Assembly: GCA_003165595.1 (NCBI GenBank)
Contig: PLWQ01000026.1
Coordinates: 149,639 to 213,638 of the forward strand
DNA length: 64,000 nucleotides
DNA from: Fibrobacterota bacterium
Lineage (GTDB): Bacteria; Fibrobacterota; Chitinivibrionia; Chitinivibrionales; FEN-1185
Direction of reading: 5' to 3'
Positions 49,871-57,747 of this stretch are shown piece by piece. Numbering within the stretch: position 1 is the first letter of the stretch; each line of letters starts with the position of its first letter. The notes under the pieces are model-generated. The model worked only from the letters and a program-made list of their open reading frames with translations, made no database searches and was not told the DNA's origin. The position numbers were made by a program, and so were the translations under genes.

Positions 49871-50709
49871 GCGGGCCTGCCAGTCACTATGCAATTGTGC
49901 TTTTCCAAAGACGTTCTTTCGAAACTCCGGTAGCCGTTCAGTCGCTTGATCATCCCGTCCCAGTCTATCTTTGCCGCATCGAATTCTGGTCCGTCAACGC
50001 ACGCGAATCTGGTTTCACCGCCCACGGTCACTCGGCACCCTCCGCACATTCCCGTGCCGTCTATCATAATGGGGTTGAGCGACACGGTCGTCTTGATTCC
50101 CGCGGCAACCGTGATGCCCGCCGTGACTCTCATCATCATTGCCGGCCCGATAATGACGCTGAAATCGAATTTCTCCCCTTCTGCAAGCAGGGTCTTGACA
50201 CTGTCGGCGGCAAACCCCTTCACTCCTCGTGAGCCGTCGTCGGTACACACGATGAACCTGTCCGACAATTCCTTCATCTCGTGCTCGAGCAGTAACAAAT
50301 TCGAGGAGCGCGCCCCGATTATTGTGGTGATTTCATTGCCGGCGGCCTTGAGCGCGTGCGTTATCGGGTACAGCGGGGCAACGCCGACACCGCCGCCGAT
50401 GCACAGGCATCGGCCGAAGCGTTCGATATGCGTGGGTCTGCCAAGCGGACCGGCCAGGTCGATGATCTCGTTTCCCACCATGAGAATCGAGAGGATTTTC
50501 GTGGATTTTCCCGCAACTTGGAAGATAAGCTCGATCCAGCCTTCGGCGGCGTTTGCGTTCGCAATGGTGAGCGGAATCCGCTCGCCGTCGGTGGTGGCGC
50601 GCACAATGACGAACTGTCCGGCCTTGCGCATCTTCGCAATGCGGGGCGCGTCTATTCTGTACCGGTAAACGAGTTCGGAAAGCGATTCTTTCTTAATGAT
50701 TTTCGGCAT
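49867..50709 (-). CDS. nfnA: NfnA (ferredoxin-NADP reductase-like, sulfide dehydrogenase subunit)
   Basis: The 280-residue protein has an FAD-binding barrel (GQFVIVRA, RIPLTIAN), an NAD-binding half (GRCLCIGGGVGVAPLYP) and the C-terminal [2Fe-2S] Cys cluster (MCGGCRVTVGGETRFACVDGPEF). NfnA and NfnB together move electrons between NADH, NADPH and ferredoxin by flavin-based bifurcation. The ATG at 50709 begins the conserved domain; a GTG 39 bases earlier is possible but has no ribosome-binding site. The gene stops inside the nfnB start. Confidence 0.9.
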   Translation of the reverse strand: MPKIIKKESLSELVYRYRIDAPRIAKMRKAGQFVIVRATTDGERIPLTIANANAAEGWIELIFQVAGKSTKILSILMVGNEIIDLAGPLGRPTHIERFGRCLCIGGGVGVAPLYPITHALKAAGNEITTIIGARSSNLLLLEHEMKELSDRFIVCTDDGSRGVKGFAADSVKTLLAEGEKFDFSVIIGPAMMMRVTAGITVAAGIKTTVSLNPIMIDGTGMCGGCRVTVGGETRFACVDGPEFDAAKIDWDGMIKRLNGYRSFERTSLEKHNCIVTGRPA

Positions 50710-50913
50710 TACGGGAGAAGCCCCTTGCTCAAGTGTGATGATGATCACTTGTTGCTAAGAAATTACTTCATGAGTGGATTCGGAGGAAAGGTAACTCGGG
50801 GAGCGCACGGTTGGGCGAATTGTCAATGCAATTGCCCGGGCCGCGGATCCTTGAGAGGCCTGGAGTTCCACGGTACGTTCAAAGATCAACTTTCGACTTT
50901 GAACTTTCAACTC

Positions 50914-51918
50914 TCATTCGCACAACGCGAGAATGTCCTTTACCCGGTTCAGATAGGTATGATCCCTGAGCACGGCGCGGGCGTTCTCCTCGCAACGGGC
51001 CTGCCAGGCAACCATGTCGCCGAGTGCTGCCTTGATTTCTGCAACAGCGTCCTGCGCATCGCCGAAGGCAAGATAGCGCAGCCCCCGCAGCGTTTCGCCG
51101 GCCAGCGGAATGTCTTCCGTGGCCAGCACGCCATGAGAAGCGATCACGTCGAAAACGCGCGGGCTCAGGTGCGTGTTCGAAGGGTCGGCCGCGGGTGAAT
51201 TGAGGGAGAGGTTGAGGCCAATTCTTGCGCGGCAGAGAATCTCGCGCGACTGATTTTCGTTTGTCCACGTGCCGGAGACAATGCAGGGGGAAAGCGGGCC
51301 GGTGTACGAGTTCCAGCCGCTGCCGGCGATGGCCAGTGAAATGCCCGACGCGAGCAGGGTCTGCAGAACATGGACCCGGTAGCTGCTCGGGATTCCCACA
51401 AACGCAACATCTATGGTGCGCGGCGCCTGCGCGTTGCCCGCAGATTCCGCGCAGGCACGCCCGGCGGCAGTGGGCACATAGGCAAAGGGTATGCCCCGGC
51501 GCGCACATTCGTCGGCAAGGGGTCCTTTCTGGATGGCCAAGAAGTGGTCGTATCCGTTAAGAACGTCCTTCCAGTAGCCCGCTCTGCGGAAATCTTCGTA
51601 GAACCAGTGGGCGGTTTTTACCCGCTGTTTCCTGAGTATGGCGAGCGTAAACAGCGTAACGGGCGACAGCGCAAGCACCAGGATGTGCGTTGCTTCGAAC
51701 GCAAGGCACTGCACCAGCAGCGACTGGTTGAGCAGGTCCACGGTCACGGTGTGGTCCGGCTGCTTGAGCATGGACGAAAATGCGGAAAGATAGGTTGCGC
51801 AGTCGAACGCCTTGCAACGGTCTTTTCCGAGAATGGATTCGAACGCCCGCATCGTCTCCGTGCCCGCCTGCCGGGCGGCGCCCTCGGGCGAAAGAGCGAT
51901 GAACCACTTTGATTGCAT
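50914..51918 (-). CDS. CgeB-like glycosyltransferase
   Basis: The 334-residue protein resembles the CgeB/DUF3880-type group of GT-B glycosyltransferases: WFYEDFRRAGYW in the middle, VAFVGIPSSYRVHVLQTLLASG, and the nucleotide-sugar-binding end HLSPRVFDVIASHGVLATEDIPLAGETL. It probably glycosylates a protein or cell-surface glycan, for example flagellin or pilin, but no acceptor is identifiable. The start ATG overlaps the pfkB-like stop (TGATG); a GTG three bases earlier is an alternative. The gene pair is therefore coupled. Confidence 0.72.
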   Translation of the reverse strand: MQSKWFIALSPEGAARQAGTETMRAFESILGKDRCKAFDCATYLSAFSSMLKQPDHTVTVDLLNQSLLVQCLAFEATHILVLALSPVTLFTLAILRKQRVKTAHWFYEDFRRAGYWKDVLNGYDHFLAIQKGPLADECARRGIPFAYVPTAAGRACAESAGNAQAPRTIDVAFVGIPSSYRVHVLQTLLASGISLAIAGSGWNSYTGPLSPCIVSGTWTNENQSREILCRARIGLNLSLNSPAADPSNTHLSPRVFDVIASHGVLATEDIPLAGETLRGLRYLAFGDAQDAVAEIKAALGDMVAWQARCEENARAVLRDHTYLNRVKDILALCE

Positions 51919-52853
51919 CACGCAAGGTCTTCTTTTGTGGGCAGGGAAGAAACGGTGCCGCCCTTAATGCCTTTGAACAGGGCGACGTTGTTGGCGAATT
52001 GCGCGGCGGTAAAGGGGTCGAATCCGCGCGCTATGCTGTGCAGGAATCCACCGTTAAACGCGCTGCCGATCAGCGTGAGGTCGGACACGGGTTCCCGCGT
52101 CGCGGGAAAGGGGAATTCCTCGATCTTTCCCTGGTATCCCACAAGGCAGCCCTTGTCGCCGTTTTTGACAGCCACAATGGAAACGCCGCGGTCCCACAGA
52201 AAGCCGATAACGTCCAGCGGGCGTTCGTAACCGAACAGCGCCTTCGACTCGTCGGGCGCGGAGGGAAGCATCACATCGACGAGCGGCAGCACGCTCCACA
52301 GGCATTCCTTGGCGTCGTCGAGCGACCAGAGACGCAGGCGCAGATTGGGGTCGTAGGCAACCATGATGTCCTTGATATGTGCGATGTTGAATGCCTTGAA
52401 CACCGTGTGCCGGGCCGCCTTGGACACCGACTGCAGTTCGCTCGATGCGTATACGATTTTGCTGTTTTCGATAAGGTCGTCGTAAATGAGGGCCGGCGTA
52501 ATGGAATGAGCCGCGCTGCCCGGACGGTGGAACAGGTATTCGCGGTCGTCGTTGTTACGCGGGCTGGTAAGGTATAGACCGTTGTATCCCTGGCTGGTGA
52601 TGGCATGGTCGATGTTGATACCCTGTTCCAGGAGCGACTCGCGGACAAACGAATGGAACGGATCGCACGCGATGGCCGAGACCAGCGACACCGCCGAGCC
52701 CAGACGCGCCGCGGTCACCGCGGTGACGATATCGGCGCCGCCAATTGCTTTCTGGTAATTGTTCGACACCGCGATGTCCCCGTCGCACCTCATTTCGACG
52801 AACGTTTCGCCGATAACGAGCAAATCGAAATCGCGGATGTAAGCGGGTTTCAT
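51918..52853 (-). CDS. PfkB-family carbohydrate kinase homologue lacking the catalytic Asp
   Basis: The 311-residue protein has the ribokinase/PfkB fold: an N-terminal GGADIVTAVTAARLG motif (usually GGxxxNxA) and the C-terminal motif region LTLIGSAFNGGFL. In active PfkB kinases this second motif reads DTxGAGDxFxGG, where the Asp is the catalytic base and GAGD forms the anion hole; here Ser replaces Asp and LIG replaces GAG. It may be a non-catalytic sugar sensor or a regulator of the coupled glycosyltransferase. The ATG at 52853 was chosen because the frame upstream translates a dispersed repeat. Confidence 0.72.
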   Translation of the reverse strand: MKPAYIRDFDLLVIGETFVEMRCDGDIAVSNNYQKAIGGADIVTAVTAARLGSAVSLVSAIACDPFHSFVRESLLEQGINIDHAITSQGYNGLYLTSPRNNDDREYLFHRPGSAAHSITPALIYDDLIENSKIVYASSELQSVSKAARHTVFKAFNIAHIKDIMVAYDPNLRLRLWSLDDAKECLWSVLPLVDVMLPSAPDESKALFGYERPLDVIGFLWDRGVSIVAVKNGDKGCLVGYQGKIEEFPFPATREPVSDLTLIGSAFNGGFLHSIARGFDPFTAAQFANNVALFKGIKGGTVSSLPTKEDLA

Positions 52854-52859
52854 TATCAA

Positions 52860-52891
52860 ATTCCAAATTCCAAATTGCAAATTCCAGATTC
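52860..52891. repeat. AT-rich dispersed repeat, copy 2
   Basis: Identical over 32 nt to 6446-6477. It lies 7 bp upstream of the pfkB-like start codon and may replace the normal leader of that gene. A second AT-rich repeat family (TTTTGAACTTGCAACTTTC) follows at 52922-52940, with relatives at 6667-6680 and 50877-50914. Confidence 0.8.
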
Positions 52892-52945
52892 AGATGAGTC
52901 GGTGGCTGCCATCATGTCAAAATTTTGAACTTGCAACTTTCACCT

Positions 52946-53290
52946 CTAAAACGGAGATTCCATGAGGCAACGAAGCGGGTCGCGCTTGTCGGAGGAGACT
53001 TCCGAAAATTCCACGCCGATCATATGCCGGTCGTCGATGCGGCACACCCATGCCACTTTTCCCTTGCACGAGGTGGTGCCGAACTGGTTGCTTACCTCTA
53101 TGGCAAGCTCGGCGCCCGGCTGAATATCAAGCAGCCCGTTCTTTTCGTTGAGCGTAAACCGTGCGCCTATTTCCGAAAAGTCGAGCATGGAGGCCGGGTA
53201 TCGCGTTCCACGGAGCACGATTGCCGAAGGGCAGGAGACCTTGAGGGCCTTTCGTCCCGCGCGCCGTCGCTCACTGTTTTTTGATTTCAT
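52946..53290 (-). CDS. PilZ-domain protein (c-di-GMP receptor)
   Basis: The 114-residue protein is a single PilZ domain with the N-terminal arginine switch (SERRRAGRKAL) and the DFSEIGARF motif (D/NxSxxG) that contact cyclic di-GMP. It ends with the beta-barrel strand MIGVEFSEV. It may regulate motility, pili or polysaccharide; pilT, pilC and flgM lie within 12 kb. It precedes the pfkB-like/glycosyltransferase pair on the same strand with a repeat-rich 92-bp gap. Confidence 0.88.
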   Translation of the reverse strand: MKSKNSERRRAGRKALKVSCPSAIVLRGTRYPASMLDFSEIGARFTLNEKNGLLDIQPGAELAIEVSNQFGTTSCKGKVAWVCRIDDRHMIGVEFSEVSSDKRDPLRCLMESPF

Positions 53291-53314
53291 GCAGCTGCTC
53301 CGATTTCAGGGTTG

Positions 53315-54289
53315 CTATGCCGCCGCGGGAACATGAGGCCTTGTGGTGATGGCTGTTTCCAAAAACCGGTCGATGAGCCGCTCGATTTCCTCTTTCCGCG
53401 ACAGAGACTCAATCCATTGGGGCGGGACAGAGTCAAGTCCGTGGGCAAGGCCGGCAAGGCCGCCCGCAACCATGCCTGTAGTGTCGGTATCCAGACCGAG
53501 ATTGACGGCAGTGAGCAGGATGTCTTTTGTGTTTTCGCAGGTGAGCGTGCACCACATGGCTGCTTCAAGGGTGTCGACGATATACCCGGACGACCGGATG
53601 TCGTTTTCCCCCAGGCCCTGAAGTTCATGCGAAATAATTCGCATGAAATGCGGCAATTCGCTTTTGAAAACGGGATCCGCGGAGTAGAAATGGAGGGCCT
53701 GGGCCACCGCGTTCCTGTAGGCGACCGTTTTGTCCGGCGCGGTAAGCAACTCCTTGACGAAAAGGCAATAGAAACCGCAGCCCATCTTCGAGCGGGGATG
53801 CGCGTGCGTGATTGCCGAAATTTCGTGCGCGTGAGCGAGAAGCTCGGGAAGGGGGCTGTCGTGAAAAAACAAGGCAACCGGAAGCATGCGCATAAGCGAT
53901 CCGTTGCCGTTGTCGTCCTCGGTGGAGCAGCCCGACACTTTCGAGCTTGCGCCGTCGTGCAGTATTCTGTCGAGTGCGAGGTATGTTGTGAGGCCCGCGT
54001 CGAACACGAAGCCAGTTGCCGTCCAGTAGGATTCGAAGAGCCACTTGCAAAACAGCTTGCCCATGGAATCGATATCGTACCCCTCCATCAGGTTCTCCAT
54101 GGTGCAAAGAACCAGCGCCGTATCGTCGGACCATGTGCCTTCGGGTTGATCGTACCTGCCGTAACCGAGCATGTTCTTGACGCTGCACAGCGCAAGTTCC
54201 TGGCGTGTTGAGGATTCTACGGGAACGCCCAGGGCGTCTCCGACTATTCCTGCGTACAGCGCGGCTTTCATTTTTTCTTTGAGGTCCAT
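53315..54289 (-). CDS. ADP-ribosylglycohydrolase family protein
   Basis: The 324-residue protein shows the metal-binding motifs of the ADP-ribosylglycohydrolase (DraG/ARH) family: GDALGVPVE (about 19-27), WSDDTALVL (about 52-60), AITHAHPRSKMGCG, and LGLDTDTTGMVAGGLAGLAHG near 270-290. Such enzymes remove ADP-ribose from proteins, nucleic acids or O-acetyl-ADP-ribose. DraG itself reactivates nitrogenase under PII control, but no nif or draT gene is seen, so the target is unknown. The ATG at 54289 is preferred to a TTG six bases upstream; neither has a good ribosome-binding site. Confidence 0.87.
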   Translation of the reverse strand: MDLKEKMKAALYAGIVGDALGVPVESSTRQELALCSVKNMLGYGRYDQPEGTWSDDTALVLCTMENLMEGYDIDSMGKLFCKWLFESYWTATGFVFDAGLTTYLALDRILHDGASSKVSGCSTEDDNGNGSLMRMLPVALFFHDSPLPELLAHAHEISAITHAHPRSKMGCGFYCLFVKELLTAPDKTVAYRNAVAQALHFYSADPVFKSELPHFMRIISHELQGLGENDIRSSGYIVDTLEAAMWCTLTCENTKDILLTAVNLGLDTDTTGMVAGGLAGLAHGLDSVPPQWIESLSRKEEIERLIDRFLETAITTRPHVPAAA

Positions 54290-54446
54290 TTGCAATGATT
54301 AAAATAACATTTGATGGAAACGCGGGTGACTTTTTTTTGCGAACGGAATTTGCTCAAATCCCGGCGTGGTTGTGCAGGCTTCCCCGATGCCGGTTCTGCG
54401 TTTGGCGTGTCCATGGTGTCGGATGCGCCGGGCGGACATCCCGGCT

Positions 54447-54476
54447 TTGACAGCGCTCATAGGAAAAACATATATT
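54447..54476 (+). promoter_or_regulatory. Sigma70 promoter of cmk-rpsA
   Basis: TTGACA (54447-54452) and TATATT (54471-54476) with an 18-bp spacer lie 28 bp upstream of the cmk ATG. Confidence 0.75.
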
Positions 54477-54503
54477 AGGTGATTCCTTAAGTCGCCTGGA
54501 CCA

Positions 54504-55190
54504 ATGTTGCACCCTGAAAAACATCTCGTCATAGCCATAGACGGCCCGGCCGGCTCGGGCAAGAGTTCCACGGCAAAACGTGTTGCAGATCTTCTGGGAA
54601 TCCTGCATCTCGACACCGGAGCCATGTACAGGGCGATTACGCTGAAGTGCCTGAAGCTTGGCATACCGTATCAGGACCATGCGTCCATCGCCAGACTCTT
54701 AAGAGGCACCGACATATCGTTTTCGGGCCCGCCCGGTGCCATGCGCGTGGTGATGGACGGCAACGATGTGACGCAGGCCATCCGTAGCGACGAGGTCACC
54801 AAGAACGTTTCGGACTACTGCGCGGTTCCGATCGTCCGGACCGTGCTGGTGGATCTTCAGAGGAAAATCGGGGGCGGCCGGTCTCTCGTGTGCGAAGGCC
54901 GTGACATCGGAACCGTGGTTTTCCCGGACGCCCGTCTTAAGTTTTTTATGGTGGCATCCGACGAGGAGCGTGCGCGGCGGCGGCAAAAAGATTTTGCCGC
55001 ACTAGGAATAGGCAAGAGCGTTGCCGAGTTGATCTCGGAGATCCGTGAGCGCGACAGGAAGGATTCGAGCAGGGAAAACAGTCCGCTTTGCAAAGCGGAT
55101 GACGCAATTGAGCTTGATACAACAAACATGACACTTGACGAACAGGTGCAATCTATTCTTGAGAAGGCAAAGAAGTTTCTGCATAAGTAA
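54504..55190 (+). CDS. cmk: Cytidylate kinase
   Basis: The 228-residue protein phosphorylates CMP/dCMP using ATP. The P-loop IDGPAGSGKSSTAK (about 12-25), LDTGAMYRAIT, CEGRDIGTVVFPDA and RARRRQKDF segments are all typical of Cmk, and the length matches the bacterial enzyme. The order cmk-rpsA, with only 53 bp between, is conserved across many bacteria and suggests cotranscription from the TTGACA/TATATT promoter. Confidence 0.97.
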   Translation: MLHPEKHLVIAIDGPAGSGKSSTAKRVADLLGILHLDTGAMYRAITLKCLKLGIPYQDHASIARLLRGTDISFSGPPGAMRVVMDGNDVTQAIRSDEVTKNVSDYCAVPIVRTVLVDLQRKIGGGRSLVCEGRDIGTVVFPDARLKFFMVASDEERARRRQKDFAALGIGKSVAELISEIRERDRKDSSRENSPLCKADDAIELDTTNMTLDEQVQSILEKAKKFLHK

Positions 55191-55243
55191 TTGTTTCGTT
55201 AATCATAATCCATTCACCTCAACCCAATTTGTCAGGAGTACGT

Positions 55244-57073
55244 ATGTCCGAGTCCGCTGTCAAATCAAAAAATGCGCAGTCGGCCGTTGATGCACAGGGA
55301 AACAACGTCGATTTGTCCGATTTTGAGGAAAGCTACTACAAGGCCGACGAAGTCCAGACCACGCTCGAGCAATACAAACAGTCGCTCGAAGGCATCGAGG
55401 AAGGGAAAGTGGTCAAAGGGCGCATCCTCAAGATCACCGACAAGGAAGTTTTTGTAGACGTCAATTTCAAATCGGAAGGAATTATTCCCCTCGGCGAATT
55501 CAAAGACGTCGCCGCTTACAAAGTAGGGGACGAAATAGAAGTCTTCCTCGAACAGGTTGAAGACAGCGAAGGTCAGCTCATTCTCTCCAAGTCGCGCGCC
55601 GACTTCCTGCGCGTGTGGGACCGGATATACCAGGCGTTCGAAAAGCAGGAAACCGTGGAAGGCCGCATTCTGCGCAGGATCAAGGGCGGCGTCGTTGTGG
55701 ACCTGTTCGGCGTGGACGCGTTCCTGCCCGGGTCGCAAATCGATCTGCGCCAGATTCCCGACATGGATTCTCTTATCAACAAGACGTTTAAATTCCGCGT
55801 TATCAAGGTCAACAAGGCGCGCCGCAACATCGTGGTGTCGCGCCGTGTAATCCTCGAAGAGGATCGCAACCAGCAGCGCGAAAAGATCCTTGCCGAACTG
55901 GAAAAGGGCCAGATCCGCGAGGGAACGGTCAAGAACATCACCGACTTCGGCGCATTCATCGACCTCGGCGGCGTGGACGGCCTGCTGCACATCACCGACA
56001 TGTCGTGGGGCCGTGTGAACCACCCGTCGGAGATCGTTGCTCTTGGCGACAAGGTAAAGGTGAAAGTGCTCGATTTCAACGAGAACAAGGAGCGCATCTC
56101 CTTAGGTCTCAAACAGCTCACCGAGCACCCATGGAAAGGTATCGAGGACAAGTTCCCCGAGGGCTCCCGCGTCCGCGGCAAGATCGTTTCCATCACCGAC
56201 TACGGCGCGTTTATGGAACTCGAGAAAGGCATCGAGGGCCTTATTCACATTTCCGAAATGTCGTGGACCCAGCACATTAAGCACCCGTCAAAGATCGTCG
56301 GCATCGGCGATATCGTTGAGGCCATGGTGCTCAAGGTCGACAAGGAGAACCAGAAAATATCCCTCGGGTTCAAGCAGCTCGAACCGGACCCCTGGAGCAA
56401 CGTCACCTCCGAGTTCCCGATGGGCAGCGTGGTAAAGGGCAAAGTGAGGAATATCGCGGCGTTCGGCGCATTTGTCGAACTCAAGGAAGGCGTGGACGGA
56501 CTCGTGCATATTTCCGACATGTCGTGGACAAAGAAAGTGAACCATCCCGGCGAGCTTCTGCGCAAGGGCGACACCATCGACGTGAAGGTGCTCGATATCG
56601 ATGTTGACAAGAGAAGAATTTCCCTCGGCGTGAAGCAGCTCACCCAAGATCCGTGGGCAGATCTTGCGACCCAGTACTCGGTGGGTACCGAGGCTGAGGC
56701 TGAAGTGGCGCGTATTCTCGACCGCGGAATGATTGTAAACCTGTCGGAGACGGTGGAAGGGTTTATCCCGCTCAACCAGCTCGGACAAAGTGTCAACCAT
56801 CCGTCTGAAGTTTACAAAGTGGGCGACAAGGCCCCCGTCGAGGTCGTGGAATTCGACATGGAAGGCAGAAAGATCATCCTGAGCATCTCCGAGTACTTCA
56901 AAGACAAGGAAGAATCCCAGTGGAAGGACTATGAAGCAGCTCATGTGCCTCGGAAGCTGACCAAGGCGGAGAAGGGCGAGGTGACTTCCAAGGGTGAAGA
57001 GGGTGACAAGGCCGACAAGAAGGCCAAGGAAGAGGTGCCCAAGGAGGAGAAGGTAGAAACTGCCGGGGAGTAA
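55244..57073 (+). CDS. rpsA: 30S ribosomal protein S1
   Basis: The ATG at 55244 follows AGGAG. The 609-residue protein contains six S1 (OB-fold) repeats (about 55-125, 140-210, 225-295, 310-380, 395-465, 480-550), the central ones with the typical GAFxxL...G(V/I)(D/E)GLxHISxMSW pattern. A charged Lys/Glu-rich tail of about 50 residues follows. S1 binds mRNA and aids initiation, which fits the frequent lack of strong Shine-Dalgarno sequences in the window. A terminator hairpin lies at 57112-57149. Confidence 0.97.
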   Translation: MSESAVKSKNAQSAVDAQGNNVDLSDFEESYYKADEVQTTLEQYKQSLEGIEEGKVVKGRILKITDKEVFVDVNFKSEGIIPLGEFKDVAAYKVGDEIEVFLEQVEDSEGQLILSKSRADFLRVWDRIYQAFEKQETVEGRILRRIKGGVVVDLFGVDAFLPGSQIDLRQIPDMDSLINKTFKFRVIKVNKARRNIVVSRRVILEEDRNQQREKILAELEKGQIREGTVKNITDFGAFIDLGGVDGLLHITDMSWGRVNHPSEIVALGDKVKVKVLDFNENKERISLGLKQLTEHPWKGIEDKFPEGSRVRGKIVSITDYGAFMELEKGIEGLIHISEMSWTQHIKHPSKIVGIGDIVEAMVLKVDKENQKISLGFKQLEPDPWSNVTSEFPMGSVVKGKVRNIAAFGAFVELKEGVDGLVHISDMSWTKKVNHPGELLRKGDTIDVKVLDIDVDKRRISLGVKQLTQDPWADLATQYSVGTEAEAEVARILDRGMIVNLSETVEGFIPLNQLGQSVNHPSEVYKVGDKAPVEVVEFDMEGRKIILSISEYFKDKEESQWKDYEAAHVPRKLTKAEKGEVTSKGEEGDKADKKAKEEVPKEEKVETAGE

Positions 57074-57111
57074 ACGAATGGTCCGGTGATTTTTCCGGAA
57101 CCCCGGAAAAG

Positions 57112-57149
57112 CAGGCGTCCGCGGAACAATCTGCGGCCGCCTGTTGTTT
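57112..57149 (+). terminator. Intrinsic terminator of rpsA
   Basis: CAGGCG-T-CCGC (57112-57122) pairs with GCGG-C-CGCCTG (57133-57143) around a 10-nt loop, followed by TTGTTT. It starts 39 bp after the rpsA stop. Confidence 0.75.
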
Positions 57150-57270
57150 ATGGGTCGGCCCACTTGGCCGCTTCGCTGCGGTTTGGTGCGCACGCTGCAG
57201 CGGAACGAGTTCGGGCGGAGGCGCGCATCATGGCAAATGGCCACGCAGCCCGCTCCGACCACTGGAAATG

Positions 57271-57299
57271 AAAAGCGCACCGAGTCCCGGTGCGCTTTT
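57271..57299 (-). terminator. Terminator of flgM (possibly bidirectional)
   Basis: AAAAGCGCACCG-AGTCC-CGGTGCGCTTTT is a strong hairpin with an A-tract on one side and a T-tract on the other, so it can act from both directions. It lies 24 bp beyond the flgM stop. Confidence 0.8.
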
Positions 57300-57322
57300 C
57301 TATTGTCCACATCCCCGATTCG

Positions 57323-57637
57323 CTACGTCTTCTTCGCCCCGAATTCCTGAGCGAGTTTGTCCGCAAGTTTGTCTACGAATTCCGGCGTATTGTAATAGCC
57401 ATCCTGGATCTTCTGCTTAACTTCTGCAACCTTATCGGTCCTGACGTCGGGCTGCGCGGCAAGTTGCGCGGCAACGATATTGACCTGCGCCTTGCTTTCG
57501 CTCAACCGCTGCGCGCCGCTCGAAAACTCAGTGCTGTCGCTGGACGGCGTCTTCGCCTTGGCAGACTCGTTTTTCTTCGCACCGTCGACCTTGCGAATGT
57601 CTGGATTGAAGAGTTGTCCTAGGTTACTGATACGCAT
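57323..57637 (-). CDS. flgM: Anti-sigma28 factor FlgM
   Basis: The 104-residue protein has a disordered Ser/Lys-rich N-terminal half and the FlgM C-terminal helices that bind sigma28 (VRTDKVAEVKQKIQDGYY, PEFVDKLADKLAQEF). It holds FliA inactive until the flagellar hook is complete. A near-consensus sigma28 promoter (57670-57696) lies upstream, so the gene is controlled by its own target, as in enteric bacteria. It is the only flagellar gene visible here. Confidence 0.9.
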   Translation of the reverse strand: MRISNLGQLFNPDIRKVDGAKKNESAKAKTPSSDSTEFSSGAQRLSESKAQVNIVAAQLAAQPDVRTDKVAEVKQKIQDGYYNTPEFVDKLADKLAQEFGAKKT

Positions 57638-57669
57638 TTGGACTTATGCCTTTCGTTTCCTATTATACT

Positions 57670-57696
57670 ATTTCGGCACTTTAGCGCAAAACTTTA
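57670..57696 (-). promoter_or_regulatory. Sigma28 (FliA) promoter of flgM
   Basis: On the minus strand TAAAGTTT (57689-57696), an exact -35 match, is followed after exactly 11 nt by GCCGAAAT (57670-57677), six of eight matches to GCCGATAA. The flgM ATG lies 33 bp downstream. Confidence 0.85.
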
Positions 57697-57747
57697 ATTT
57701 AATCTTCAACTTTTCGGATCGGCGCTAAGTGTGAACATGGCATGGTC

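Noticed and set aside
53315-54289. DraG nitrogenase-reactivating enzyme
   Set aside because: The family fits, and glnK and a NifA-like protein lie in the same window, but there are no nif or draT genes, so only the general glycohydrolase call is kept.
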